This document shows, one piece after another, positions 46,782-59,573 of a stretch of DNA of 64,000 nt. The stretch is taken from NCBI RefSeq assembly GCF_002878395.1, contig NW_025851344.1:57662-121661 (forward strand). Reading direction: 5' to 3'. The notes under the pieces are model-generated. The model made no database searches, was not told the DNA's origin, and was given only the letters and a program-made list of their open reading frames with translations. This DNA comes from Capsicum annuum (lineage: Eukaryota; Streptophyta; Magnoliopsida; Solanales; Solanaceae). Every line of letters begins with the position of its first letter. Within the stretch, counting starts at the first letter, position 1. The translations under genes and the position numbers were made by a program.

Positions 46782-49700
46782 TATCATAAGACCATTCTTT
46801 AACTAGCGTCATAATGATATGAGTTATCAACTAAGGCATCTAAACTTCACATGTTAAGACATAATTTAACTAACCATCACACAATACTAGATCCATCATC
46901 ACTAAGAATTTCACAAACTTAAGGACTAGTTTCCATATTGTAATCAAGTAAAGTTCACCAACTAGTTTACTTGGTTTTAGGTTCCAAATGATAATCATAT
47001 ATTTAAGAAGTAGCTAGTTATCACATAATCCATTTTACAAGGTAAGATTTCATAATATAACCTCTTATTCAAGTCAAATATAATTAGGTAAGCCTTTCAT
47101 TTTTTATGCAAGTTTACACATAACGCTAAGTCAACTTAATATTAGGCATAAATTTCCTCTAGTAGCTAATTTAGCACCAACAAGGGTCACACCTCTTATA
47201 TAGTGATTTGTAACAAGAAACAAATAACAATTTACCAAGAGAGACCTCTAAATTCAAGCATATAGGCGGTTGGCCCCACACGGCATAAGCTTATAAATAT
47301 CAATACATATAAGTAAATTTTCCCCACACGACATCATAATCTTCTTACCTCTTTCAGATTCACTTGGCATCATCACAATATCAACATATTCCTCAAAATT
47401 CATCGGGCATCATCATAATATCACACATTCCACCGAACATAAACTGGGCATCATCATAATATCACGTATTCCTCCGGATTCATCGGACATCATCATAATA
47501 TCACTTTTTCTCCGAACTTGAACCGGGCATCATCATAATATCACATATTCCTCCGGATTCACCGGGCATCATCATGATATCACATATTCCTCTGGATTCA
47601 CCTGGCATCATCATAATATCACATATTTTCGGACTCGAACCAAGCATCATCATAATAATACATAATTGTCCGTATTCATCGGGCATCATTATAATATCAC
47701 ATATTTCTCTGAACTCGAACCGGGCATCATCATAATGTCCTATATTTCTCTGAATTTATCGGGCATCATCATAATATAATATACTCCTCGGTACTCAAAC
47801 CGAGCATCATTATAATATCTCATATTTCTCCGAATTCACTGGGAATCATCATAATATCACATATTCCTCTGGACTTGAACCTGCATCATCATAATATCAC
47901 ATATTTCTCTAAACTCGAACTGGGCATCATCATAATATCATATATTTTTCCGAATTCACTGGGCATCATCATAATATCACATATTCCTCCAGACTCGAAC
48001 CGAGCATCATCATAATATCACATATTTCTTCGGATATGCACCATACATCCACATGCATAGTCAAACCAATAAGCATACACAAACACTCACAATAGATAAA
48101 GAAGTAGGGATGTGGGATAACACTTCTCATTATACCTTACTAATAAGCTGCACATGTAATATGAGTATCAACAATAGCATGAATATTTACAAGACATTCA
48201 CAATTGTCACTTAGCGAGATTATTCAAGTCACGATCATAAGATAATCCGATAATCGAGTTCAACTATCACAAATCCTATGTACATATAGTCTAGACAATC
48301 ACAACGTATCTAGGTCGCTAAGCATTTACTTAGTCCAAGATTAAGATAGGTTGTCCCACTTCTAAATCCCGAGAATGACAAGCTTACTAACACAAGTCTA
48401 GCTTTTACCTAGAATTAAGCTTGGTCATCCATACCTCACCATAAGGGCTTACTAATCCTTTCTTGGTCTATAGGGAAAGTCTCTTTAAGAATCCTTCCTA
48501 AGTCAACCCAACACAAAGGTTATCTCCTATCTAGGCATTGTACAGGTGAATAAACTCCTAAGGATAGCAAAGTGTACCATTTAAGTATACTTAGAACAGC
48601 TATAGTGTTCTCACACTAGTCATGAGACCACAATTAAGCTAACCAAGGTCCTAGACTAAGGGTTAAATATCATACCTTACAAATCCATGGTCTATAGCAA
48701 TTAATAAATACTAAGTTCACTATTTAATCAACTATCATCTAAATTACCCACCAAATCTTGCAAGATATTAATGTTTACATTACAAACAAGCTCAATCTAG
48801 ACTCACGAAACAATGAGTTTTTCCTTTTCTTTCTCAGAAGCTTCCTCTTCCACAAGCAATGCTATCAACAATAAAATATAAGAATTACAAAAAGAATGAC
48901 AATACCCATTATAGAATCATTGTGCCATGGGTTTCAAATGGACACCAAAAGCCTAATTGGGTTTCACCCTTGGAAAAGAGTTTCCAAGACCAACCCATAG
49001 CCTAATTACAGAGTTAAAACCCTCAAGTAATTTGAGTCAATCACTCAATTTTGGGGTTACAATTGACCGACAATGACTTAGGGGTTTTGAGTCAAAATAC
49101 CATGAAATCAATATAAAATTTGGGGAATTCTTACCTTAGATTTGTACAAAAAAAATTGTATTATTGCTAAGCTTCGAATCAACCCACACTACTCATTTTT
49201 TTGTCAAAAAATAATTATGGGTGCTAGGATTTTTAAGATGCTAAAGAATGTCTCAAAAATTTGCCAAAAAGACCCTTTTAGGCGAATTTAGATGGGCCTG
49301 CAAGGTAAAAATTTGTTTTTGACCTCCCAGACTTATTCGGACTCCGATTTTCTCAAACGAGCTGTATAACCACACTAACTTTGACTCTTTGAACGCATTG
49401 GTGAAATCGTTCCATCCAAGGTCATTTAGGCCACTTGTAGGTCCCACACCTATATATTTTGATTTTTGACTTTTCAACTAATGGGTCAAAATGAGCTCAG
49501 GTGCTGTGTGATTCGAATCACGGGTCTACCTATCCTAAAATCAATATTACATAGCTTCTGGTCAATTAAAATTTACATCCAAAATTATTTTACTGAAATT
49601 TTTGCTCTGCGGCCATTTGGAATCGATGAAGCCTTCTGAATGGGAAATTGGTTCAAAAACCAATGAACTACTTGGTAACCTAAATATTAGTTACAACAAG

Positions 49701-49785
49701 TCATAAATTACTTTGGGAAGCTATTGAAAATATTTAATGGTGAAAATAAGTGGGAATATAGGAATTGACCTAAATGGTAATTACA
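46782..49785 (-). repeat. T5 5' LTR, proximal segment
   Basis: Continues from 36370 after T6. It matches 27893-30930, with the minisatellite at 47331-48025, and ends GGTAATTACA at 49785, directly before the CCAAA target duplication. Confidence 0.92.
47331..48025. repeat. ~40-bp minisatellite in T5 5' LTR
   Basis: About 18 units of the same 'catcatcataatatcac' core plus CCGGA/CGGGC part as at 28437-29152. Unit order and point changes differ between the two arrays, consistent with drift since insertion. Confidence 0.93.
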
Positions 49786-49790
49786 CCAAA

Positions 49791-51555
49791 ACAGTAAGGA
49801 TCGTGTTAAAGGCATGCCACTGAGGGGTGGCACATTCTTACATGAAAGTAGTGAAGGTATGTGATAAAAGAATTCCATGATCTTTTAACTCCATGATAAG
49901 AACGTTCCATGCCCTTAGGCTGTCGCGATAAGGTTGTGCCACACCCAAGGGTTCACAACATAATAATTTTTTTTTTGGTATGAGATGGGAGATTTTTGGT
50001 CCTTTACCATTTTAAACAACCTTAAACATCCTTTAACCCTTATTTTCCATTGGTTATCGAGGATTAACTCCATACTTTCTCCTCTCAACCTTCTAGAAAA
50101 CCAATTAGAGTTTTTCTCAAGGATTTCACTTTCAGTGCTGTGAATTTAAGTCCTCAAAATTCCTCAGTCACAACGACATGTTAAATACTTACTACTTAAA
50201 TTATTATTCTAAAGCATGAATTTTGCATCATTTTTTACTTATTTTATTGATGATCTAAAGTTGGGCTTGAGAATTATCATTCACATATTAATTATTAATT
50301 TTTTCCTCTTTTTACATGTTATTTCCAACCACTTGTGATGGGTTTGATGATTCGAATTTAATGATTGAAACTATGCATTTCATTACTTGATTTTTGAAAT
50401 ATTGAATAATATGAATTATTAGAGTAATGACTTTTAGGTCCTTTGAAAAAGCTTTGAATTAACATGCTGAACAGAGATAATGCTCCATCTTTTAAATTGT
50501 CAAAAGTATTGAGCATTATGACTTTCTTTGAGATTTTTATGATCTTTAATGATGAATAATGATTATGATTTTGAATGATGGAGTTAAGAATTCATTAATG
50601 TTTTATGAAAATATTTTCTTGGGAAGGTATGAACAACTTGCAAGTTTTGGTATGATGATACCAACATGAATATACCTTAATAAAAGACTCCATGATAATG
50701 TTATGTGAAAATTGTTTTAGTTGGTCTCTAAAGAGAGTTATTATCCTCATCATGGAGGCATAAGTTGTCGTGATCAATATCCAAAACCTATATTTACTGG
50801 CATAAGGATATCCTACCTTAACTGGATGATCCAATAGTGACCTTAACATGTAGATAGTCCTTAACATGAGGACAATACATGTGGTGGCTCTAGTCTATTG
50901 GTAAATTTTACCTAACCTTAGTACATGTGGCCAATATGGACTGAGGTCCCACCAGTTGAGGAATACAAAACTCATATAGCTCATGGGTTACTAGATGATG
51001 GTGGAAGATACATAATTTAGGATTAAACTTTTAATGGTCAGGTGTTATATCGTTTTCCCATATCCAAACATCATATTTTCTTGATGGTTGTTGAGCATAA
51101 GTTTGATGACTGATTTTAGTAAATTTCATATTTTATCTCTCTTCTTGGATCACATACCAGTACTCACTATACTGATCATCTCCAAACATTACATCATTTT
51201 ATTATGCAGGTTTAGAGGCCTTTTCTTGTGACCCTGTACAATACTAAGTGATTAAGTGTTCTTTTAGATAGCTGGTAATATGGTATTCCCTCCATCATTT
51301 GGAAGGCCTTACTTTTTTTTAGCATTTTTGATTCCAGTACTTTTGTTTCTTTCTATCTGGCATAGTCGAGGTCATGTCTAAACTTAGTAGATGTTTTATG
51401 GAAAGAGGATTGTAGACATTATTGGCATAGAGGGATGTCTTAAATATTGAGTTCAGTCAGTTTATCCAGATACTTTCCCAAACTATAGCAGTAGTCTTGT
51501 CAGCCTGAGTATATTGGTTCTACCAGTCATTCGTTAGAGGTCACTCGGGTTGGCA
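49791..51555 (+). repeat. T4 5' LTR, second segment
   Basis: Continues the LTR that starts at 26484. It contains a 9-T run (about 49967), a stretch 'ccaattagagtttttctcaagga' and an LTR-like 3' part ending near 51555. No primer site is visible. The LTR appears to run straight into gag (…gttggcaag/tttatgagactgaat), so the LTR 3' end, primer site and gag start were probably deleted. The open frame 50595-50867 is not a recognised gene. Confidence 0.6.
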
Positions 51556-52440
51556 AGTTTATGAGACTGAATCCCCTAACTGTCATAGGTTTTAATGTTG
51601 AGGAGGATACTTAGGGGTTTATCAATGTGATAGGAAAAATCTTCAAAGTTATGCATACTAATGATTCAAAGGGTGTGGGATTCATATCCTATTAGTTAAA
51701 AGAGTTGATTATTAGTGGTATGAGAAGTGGAAAGTGTTAAGGAGTGAATATGTTAAGCCAACAGTATAGGAAGAGTTCTCGAGTACTTTTTTATATCATT
51801 TCTTTCCTCAGGAGTTGAGAGAAGCCAAGGCCAAAGAGTTTGTAAATCTGAAGTAGGGAAAGATAAATGCTAAGAAGTATGCACTGAAGTTCACCCAACT
51901 ATCCCATTATGCTCCTGATCTTGTATCTAGTGTGAAGTCTAGGATGAGGAAGTTTTCTTTAGGACTTTCTCGGGACTTGGTTTAGAGTGTAAAGTAGCAA
52001 TGTTAAGCAATTACATAGATATATCTTGGTTGATAGTTTGTATGCAACAGGTGGAAGATGAGAAAAAGTAGAAAGAAGTGGATGAATGGCATAGTAAGAA
52101 ATTTAAGTATGCAAAGCAGGGTGTGAATCAGTAGAAAAGTGGAAAAAAGGGTAGGCAATGGCCTAAGAAGAACAACTGGGACTTCTTATTTGCTAGTTAG
52201 TGCTTCTACTCCTAAGCCTTTAGGTGATCGATGTTTTTAATTTAGCAATGATCGCAGGGCACAAGATGCCTAATCATAGGCTAGTGTAGCATAGTCGACC
52301 CTACCTTACCCACCTTGTCACATCTGTGGGAAGCTTTATCATAGTTTCTATCACTTTAGAAGTAGCATGTGCCATGGATATGGTAAGTCAGGTCATATTC
52401 AGTGAGACTGCCCTTCAACTAAGGTGGTGACTGGGGCTAA
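51556..52440 (+). pseudogene. gag: T4 gag, decayed
   Basis: Gag of a gypsy element somewhat different from T2 and T6. Recognisable are KIFKVMH (about 51638), the PQELREAKAKEF block (about 51810), KYALKFTQL (about 51876), YAPDLVSS (about 51911) and a zinc-knuckle region (about 52315-52420: CHICGKLYH, then a GYGKSGH block ending DCP). Many stops and frame changes interrupt it. Confidence 0.8.
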
Positions 52441-53000
52441 TAAGGTTTCGGTTGCCACTACCCAGGCTCCTGTAGCTACGGTAACCACTCCAGGGATAGG
52501 AAATGGCTAAAATCACCTTTATACACTTTTACTCATTAGGAATCGGAGGTATCTCCTGATGTCATCACTGATACGTTACAAATTTTCTTTCATGATGTTT
52601 ATGTCTTGTTGAATCCTAGTTCTACCCTATCTTATATGACTCCTTAAGTATTTTTACTCTTTACTTCGGTCGCAAAAGTATTTCAGACCCCTTTTAAGTT
52701 CTACCCAGTGGGTGAGTCTATTATTGCTAGAAAATTCTACAAGAGTTATGTTTTATCTATCTTTCATAGGGATACGTTGGTATATTTAGTCGAACTTAAT
52801 ATGGTGGATTTTGATGTAATCTTAGAGATAGATTGATTCATTCGTGATAAGATTTTCTAGATTGTAGGACTCAAAAAGTCACTTTTTATTTTCCTAACGA
52901 ACCAATTATAGAATGAGAAAGGATTTCCCTAGTGCTAAAAGAGAGGTTTATTTCTTATCTTAGAGCTCAAAAGTTGATATCTAAAGAGTATTTGTACCAT
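52441..53000 (+). pseudogene. T4 protease, decayed
   Basis: The active-site region reads LLNPSSTLSYMTP (about 52606-52644) where relatives have LLDPGS: the catalytic Asp is Asn and the Gly is Ser. The DFDVILEID block of the second half is at about 52809. Stops follow. Confidence 0.75.
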
Positions 53001-53990
53001 CTAGTTTGGATAAAGGATGCTAACTCTGAGCGTCCCTCCTTGCAGTCTATTCCAGTGATTAATGAGTTTTCTTAAGTTTTTTTAATGATCTTCCTGGGAT
53101 CCCTTTAGATAGAAAAATAGACTTTGGAATTGATCTCCTATTGGATACTCACCCTATTTCCATTCCTCCTTATAGGATGGCTATAATAGAGCTATAAAAC
53201 TAAAGAAGAAATTAAAGGATCTCTTTGATATGGGTTTTATTCATCCCTATATTTCTCATTGGGGTGCACCTGTGCTTTTTGTATGAAAGAAATATGGGTC
53301 TCTCCGAATATACATAGACTATTATCAGTTGAATAAGGTAATCATGACAAATAAGTATCCTCTTCCTACAAGTGTTTCTCTAAAATAGATCTTCATTCGG
53401 GTTACCATTAATTGAAGATTAGAGAGCCATATACCCCAAGATTGTTTTTCAAACCCATTACGACCATTACAAGTTCTTGTTCATGTCTTTTGAATTGACT
53501 AATGCCCCGGTTGCTTTTATGGACCTTATGAACCGAGTATTCACACAATTTTTGAATTTGTTTGTTATAGTTTTCATTGATTACATCTTGGTGTATCCAA
53601 AATTGAGGAGGAATATGCAAATTATCTTTAAATTGTGTTACAGACCCTTAAGGATCAGAAATTATATGTAAAACTTTGTAAGTGTGAATTTTGGCTAAGC
53701 GTCATGCCTTTCCTGGGGCATGTTGTATCCAGTGAAGGAATTAAAGTGGATGCACAAAAGATTGAGGTGGTTAAGAAGTGGCCTAGACCCACGACTCCAA
53801 CCAACATTAGGAGCTTCTTGGGCTTGACGGTTTATTATAGAAGATTTGTGGAGAGTTTATCATCTATTGCTGCTCCACTTACAAGGTTGACTCAGAAGAT
53901 GGTCAAGTTTTTATGGTCTGATTCATGCAAGAGTATTTTTATAAAATGGAATAATAAGTTGACTTCAGCTCCTAGTTTGACCCTACTCTA
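53001..53990 (+). pseudogene. T4 reverse transcriptase, decayed
   Basis: Fragments in order: [16 protein letters not shown] (about 53130), IDYYQLNKV (about 53318), [15 protein letters not shown] (about 53498), FIDYILVY (about 53573) and a long open piece 53635-53991 with CKCEFWL, GHVVSSEGIKVDAQKIEVV and a connection block. The catalytic pair is broken: the second Asp is Tyr. An internal deletion removes part of the fingers near 53370-53400. Confidence 0.86.
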
Positions 53991-54201
53991 GGGTTCTGAA
54001 GGATTAGTGGTGTTCTGTGACGCATCCCATGTGGGGTTGAGTAGTGTGTTAATACAGCATAAAAAAGTTGTATTGTATGCTTACAGGTAGCTTAAGGTGC
54101 ACAAAAGGAACTAGCCAACTCATGACTTGAAGTTAGTGGTTGGGGTGTTTGCATTGAAGATTTGGCATCATTATTTGTATGCAGTGTATGTGGATATTTA
54201 C
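53991..54201 (+). pseudogene. T4 RNase H, interrupted by T7
   Basis: Has VVFCDASHVGL (first Asp, about 54008) and [11 protein letters not shown] (about 54150), with stops at two Gln positions. It stops in the codons for YVDIF, just before the FTDHK block, where T7 begins. The rest should lie after T7's other end, beyond the window. Confidence 0.85.
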
Positions 54202-54423
54202 TATAATGACCCTTCAGGTTATTTTCGGCACCGTCAATATATTTTCACCATTAGATCTTTTCCATAGCTTTCATAAGTCATTTATGACTTGCTAAAATTG
54301 ATAGTTTGGTTATCAGGCAGTTCATTTGGTTTTCAGAACTAATTCCCTATGTAGAAGTCTTCACTGGTTCTAAATAGCTACCGAGCGAAAACCTCAGTTA
54401 AACAATCTCAAATGTAAATTCTG
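54202..54423 (+). repeat. T7: start of a T5-family LTR in plus orientation
   Basis: TATAATGACCCTTCAGG is similar to the reverse complement of 30930-30710 (the start of the T5 LTR in its sense orientation). Inserted inside T4's RNase H. Interrupted at 54423 by T8 and continued at 62939. The T4 bases TTTAC at 54197-54201 are the expected target duplication. Confidence 0.85.
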
Positions 54424-55319
54424 TGTAATGCCCCGATTATCTGAATCGAAACGCTATACGGTGCTCATAACCTCAAAGTACTAGAAGCTAACCCATGACT
54501 GATATCTGTACCTGTACACTGCATAATATATAAATATAAATTCGGAAACATGAACTGAAGGCCATAAGGTTTAATGTTGAACATAATCTGAGTAATAAAA
54601 ATTTATGAACAAAGAGGTATCTCAATACCAAAATAAAACTAAAACACTAAAGTCTAAATCTAATATATAATCTAGTTTGCATCTAGTCTGAAAGCCTCTA
54701 CTGTCTGAATAATCCGAATAAGGAACTAATGGGACATGTCCCCAACTAACTCCGACTAATAAACTAATCAATAAGAATAGAGAGAAATAATCATGTCCTC
54801 AATGGATGAGGACTCACTTTTAACTCTGACTGCTAAAATCTGCAATGCTACTACTTCTCTGGAACTTGTGTCTCTAAACCTATGGCGTAAAATAAAATAC
54901 CATAGCGTGAATGCACTAGTATGTCTGAATGTACAGAGTATATGAGTGAGGTAGGCTAAATTCAAAGGGTTTATATGCATGAACAATGCTAATTGATATG
55001 AACATGATAATACATACATGCATAAGTAACTATAACTGAACTCGTAGTGATACTGACTACTGAGTCTGAATGTTGACAACATGAGTTTACTGATACTGAT
55101 ATAATGAATAAATGAACGACTATTTCTGACAGTTTGAATTATGAAGAACTGGTCTGATTGACTGTGTCTAACAGTCTTGAAAATGAATACTGATAATATA
55201 ATCTATGACGACTGATCTAACTAATATAACTATGATGATCATCCTAACCGATGTAACTGATACTAAGCGACTATATCACATAGTCTAAATATTATAATGA
55301 TGATTAAGAGTGACTAAGC

Positions 55320-55800
55320 TTGAGATCAGGACTAACTAACGGGTGATATCTGGAACTGATATTGAGAATACGTAACTAATTCTGAGACTGAGATCAAGCC
55401 TATCTGATGGGTGACCTTTGTTATTATTGATACTGAATAACTTTATGTTAGACCAAGCCTATCTAGCGGGTGGTCTATGAATCTGGGGAACTATCAGAGT
55501 TCCTTACTAATTAATGACTGTATCTGACAATCCTGATTTCTCAGTTCTACTCTGAAGACTGATACTAAAACTGTAACTGTGGGAGTTATCACTTAACTGA
55601 AATGCCCTAAGTCTGAACTAGTGAGGTACAACCTGTAACCCCAGTTGGAAGGGTGTCAATACCGTTCCATGGGTAAAGACCTCTTTGGTCAAGCCTATCT
55701 GACGAGTGACCCTCGTAGGAAGTCAAGCCTAAGGTAGTATAATAGTCAAGCCTCTCTGACAGATGACAAGACTCTTTCTGATGGGTGACTCCTATATCTT
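55320..55800. repeat. Short dispersed repeat in T8 LTR
   Basis: About six imperfect copies of 'caagcctatctgatgggtgac' (for example about 55393, 55444, 55690). The equivalent set lies at about 60475-60950 in the other LTR. Confidence 0.75.
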
Positions 55801-57169
55801 GCGCTGGATATGCAGTTCTGGAATTCAGGGATTGCTCCTAATGACTCTGCCTCTCTGAAGGGGAGCCACTATCCCTGGACTTGCTCGGTGCTAGCTCCTA
55901 CTCCTCACTGAAAGACTATGAACTGATTCTTAGAACTTGTGCTTCAACTGAACTGAAGCTGTTAATGAGTTTCTTACTTGGCTGAGCTGACTGAGTTCAC
56001 TTGGTTCCATTATTTGATGGAATACTACTGAATCTATTATCTGACTGAATGATACTATATTCTTAATTGATTTCTTGAATGCTACTGAGATTTGAGATGA
56101 GTACTGAACTGAAGCTGGAATGAAAACGTTACTTCGATTATTGAGATTTCTTAAGTTCTATAACTGTCTGAGAGTTCTGAATTCTGTAACTGATTGAGTT
56201 TTACTGATCATAGCATGACTGAGATTATCTTGAGACTGACTTAGCTCTAGGCACACATCTATATTTTTTGGGTACAAGTACCCCCAGGACTCAATGGAAG
56301 GAAACTAACACACAGGATACTTCTTGATCATAGGAATTGAATCCACAATTCCTAATACCATAAATAGAGGATTTCATGATACACATGGTTCTCAACATCT
56401 TATACATGAAAGGTAATGCATATAACATGTAAATACTTGCATGATTCCAATTTTATGAGCATTCCATATCACAACAACAATACACAACAATTAGCATGGA
56501 ATTCATGTTGAGTCATAAGGAATAGAGAATGGACTTGTCATTTAAGTTCTATTTAGCTATAATAAATGATTTCCAGTCTCTTAGGTATTTTATCAAACAC
56601 CTTGCATGCACACCTTGTGGCATAGGCATATTCATCACATTAATGATTCAAACCACCCAAAATTCATATATTTCAATTTGCATGTTATCCTAATTTCATA
56701 AAATCAGATAGAGATTTAAACTTGAGAGTTGCATAACAATCAATCACACAAACATAATCAACCCACAACATAACTTCTTGATTCATAGTTTAAAAGAGGG
56801 TTCTTGAATCCCACAGATGAAAGGAATCCATGGATGAACACGACGCATACCTTCGATTGAAGATCCGTGAAAACTAGAGGTGAAATTAACTTGAATCTTT
56901 AAAGAGATATAATGTTTGTTTAAGGTTCTTGATTTTTATTGACTAGGGTTTAACCCCTTTAGGATATAATGTTCTTGTTCTTAAGGAGATGATCTTGAGA
57001 GAAAACCCTAATCTTGTGGTTGAGAATGTATGAGAGAATTTTTTTTGAGATGTTTAACTGAAGAAAAATAGGAGAAAGTTACAGCCCTTGAGGGTTTTAA
57101 TTCATGGGAAGTGAAGGAAAAAGACCAAAATAACCTTACTAAATCGCTTCCCAGTTGCTTAAAATCTAA

Positions 57170-57415
57170 GGCTGACGACATTTGTGATAGGCCGTCAGAC
57201 TTGTGATAAGTCATCATAAATGTCGTCATTGGGGGGCTGGAATTGATGGATTTCTGCCTAAGGCTAATGAATTTCGTGATAAGTTATCACACTTGTGATA
57301 AATTATCAGAAATGTCATCACTGGGGGCTGGATTCTTCCTAAGGCTGACGACGTTTGTGATAAGTCGTCACACTTGTGATAAGTTATCACGAATGTCGTC
57401 ACTCTATTTTCTAGG
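57170..57415. repeat. Palindrome cluster in T8 3' LTR
   Basis: Copies of a GTGATAAGTTATCAC-like 15-mer alternate with GACGACATTTGTGATA-like words. The copy at 57376-57390 is a perfect 7+1+7 palindrome (GTGATAA-G-TTATCAC). A diverged version is at about 62320-62550. Confidence 0.85.
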
Positions 57416-57789
57416 CTGATATGCTGGAGAAAAATAGCCATAACTCTTTGCTCAGATATCAGATTTGGGAGAAATTGGTATCGTTGGAAAGATAATTCAT
57501 TGATATTTTATTTTACATATAGTAGGTCCTCTAATTCAATATATAAAAGGATTTATGGTCGATTGAAGTTGACCTAAGTTTTGATGCTCACTAAAACTTA
57601 AACGATAGGAAATCTTTCAACTTGTCCTTGAGTTAGGGGATATCTATAATCTTAATTCATGCTCAAATAGATTCCCACACTACATAATTGATTAACACAC
57701 TAAATATACATAGGATTTAAGGCTTTTGGAACATCTATGCATATGATTCATGGATTTTCATTCAAGTTCGAAATGTGGTGTGTTACATT

Positions 57790-57802
57790 ATCTCCCCCTT
57801 GG
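57790..57802 (-). other. T8 polypurine tract
   Basis: The minus strand reads CCAAGGGGGAGAT, two bases from the 3' LTR end at 57787. Same sequence as T6. Confidence 0.9.
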
Positions 57803-59556
57803 AATCATTCATCCTCGCATGTCGTTTGATAAGATGAGTACTGATCAGATGAACTTACTTAAGGGACGTGAATATCTAAAACATGACTATATGACGAAAA
57901 TTACTGACACACTGAGTTTTCTACTAGAGTATGCATGCATAGATGATGAGTAGAATACCCGGATGAGACTATTGATAAGATGAATCCTTTTGATAGACAT
58001 GTATATCTGATGCATGGATACTTGACTGAGTTGTTCTCATGAACGTATGACTGAATACAATGATAAGCTAAACTTTCCCTACTGAACATGCATATCTAAT
58101 GCATGGAGGTCTGACTGAACTTACTCTTGAAAGCATGACTGACTGTGCAATGATAACTGATGCTAACTCATAATAGGAATCTATTCATGAAACTAAATGG
58201 GTTTACGAAATTGATAACTTTGGGGAGTTATAGAGCATCTCCCCGTTGGGACACTATGTCCCTCTAAAAATACTAACATCGCTATAATACTTTAGGACTA
58301 TTGAAACGGTGCACAAGACATCTATGAATTGGATCATATATAAAAATCTGAGAGCTGAAGATAATGCATGAAGCATGAACTGAGTTATACTCACAACTAC
58401 TAAGGTGCTTTGTCTTGGAATAGTTACCTTACTGAGATTTCTGATAATATGACTAGATGGAAAGATATGAAAACAAACTATATGAATTTGATTGTCTAAC
58501 TGCTATACTGAACTGCTGGCTTTACTGACTAAGTCATACTGAAAACTTAAGATTAACTAAAGCACTGCTTCTGCATTCTTTCGACTAAACCCTCCACCTT
58601 GGCCTCAAGTCATCATCATAAGTCTGGGAACACTTCACTAAACTCTGAACTAAACTACAATCAATCTACTATAGGGTCTGCGGTACAATAATGTACCTAA
58701 ATGATAACTCATCCTGAAAGACTGCACCTGAAAGTATAAAGCTCACTGCTAATACTATCCCTTGGGGTACAACTCTTAACTTCCTTTAGTCTCCGCAATC
58801 ATCAAACTTAAATTATTGCATGTACTGCTCAGGCCTACTGAAATCTCTGAAACATGCCTTGCTACTTGTACATCAAGATAACACTCGCTACTGTCATGGG
58901 CTGCTAATATCACATATTTTAACTTACATCCGCACCTTCATACTTAGTCTAAAATCCACCAACTTAAATTCTTCAAATATTCAAGCTTAGTCTCTGAAGT
59001 ATAATGTGAATATCCATAATTCTTTAATAAACATGCTACTCTCATCCAAGCCTTTAAATGTTACCTCTTTTTAACTTATATTTTCTCCACACTATGAGAA
59101 TTACAACCATGCCTCCATCAAGAACACATATAACTCCGTATAACTAAACTCAAAATCTTGCATACATTATTTCAAGTCAACTGATTCACCTTTTAAAAAA
59201 CTAACCCCTATGAAACATACTCTGTCCAACTTTAGATAACACTATCCCAAACTATTTGCGGGGACGGTCTAAGAAAGCTCTATCTTTAGGACATAAAGCT
59301 CTATCTGTAGGTCTCCGGGCCTCACTACTTATGCAACCTGAAGAGTAAGGTAAAGCTGACCTAAATGGAACATGATGAGAATCCACATAAGTTTCTTAGA
59401 GAACCTTTCTATAGCATGATCTAAGACATGAAAGAAGGGAAATTATTCCTAAAACATGTTATAGCCTCCTGCACATAAATGTGGCATGCAACACACCTAT
59501 GCATAAGACTCTACTAGATGCGGCTTTTCAGACTCCTTACGACTCTTTGAACCTCA
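57803..59556 (-). other. T8 internal non-coding region
   Basis: No retroelement protein motif in either strand. The longest open frames (67 and 62 codons near 57750-58090) have no known domain. The end next to the primer site (about 59425-59556) aligns with the T6 leader, and the end next to the polypurine tract has 'attcatcctcgcatg', like the other elements ('attcatcctcaagtg' in T6 at about 39057). The middle is unassigned. Confidence 0.85.
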
Positions 59557-59569
59557 GGCTCTGATACCA
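59557..59569 (-). other. T8 primer-binding site
   Basis: The minus strand reads TGGTATCAGAGCC and follows the 5' LTR start at 59574 by four bases; intact. Confidence 0.92.
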
Positions 59570-59573
59570 AGTT

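Larger units (their letters stand above)
26692..49785 (-). mobile_element. T5: large-LTR gypsy element, internally deleted, hosting T6
   Basis: The ends are defined by matching 5-bp duplications CCAAA (26687-26691 and 49786-49790). On the minus strand the LTR reads TGTAAT... to ...GTGACA. One LTR is continuous (26692-30930, 4,239 bp). The other is split by T6 into 46782-49785 and 35254-36370. The internal DNA (30931-35253) keeps only a primer site at one end and a chromodomain-like pol tail at the other. The rest is LTR-like non-coding DNA. Chromovirus-type gypsy by its pol tail; not capable of movement on its own. Confidence 0.9.
54424..57787 (-). repeat. T8 3' LTR (3.36 kb)
   Basis: Plus-strand start TGTAATGCCCC, end GTGTGTTACA. 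Pairs with 59574-62933. Includes a dispersed short repeat (55320-55800), the shared block 'aattggtatcgttggaaag' (about 57473) and a palindrome cluster (about 57170-57415). A 104-codon minus-strand open frame (54768-55082) recurs at the same offset in the other LTR but is not convincing as a gene. Confidence 0.93.

Noticed and set aside
54768..55082. 104-codon minus-strand open frame, also at 59918-60232, same offset in both T8 LTRs
   Set aside because: By my count 27 of 104 residues differ between the copies, which is more than expected if the protein were under selection, and no domain is recognisable. It is probably a chance frame kept because the LTRs are paralogous.
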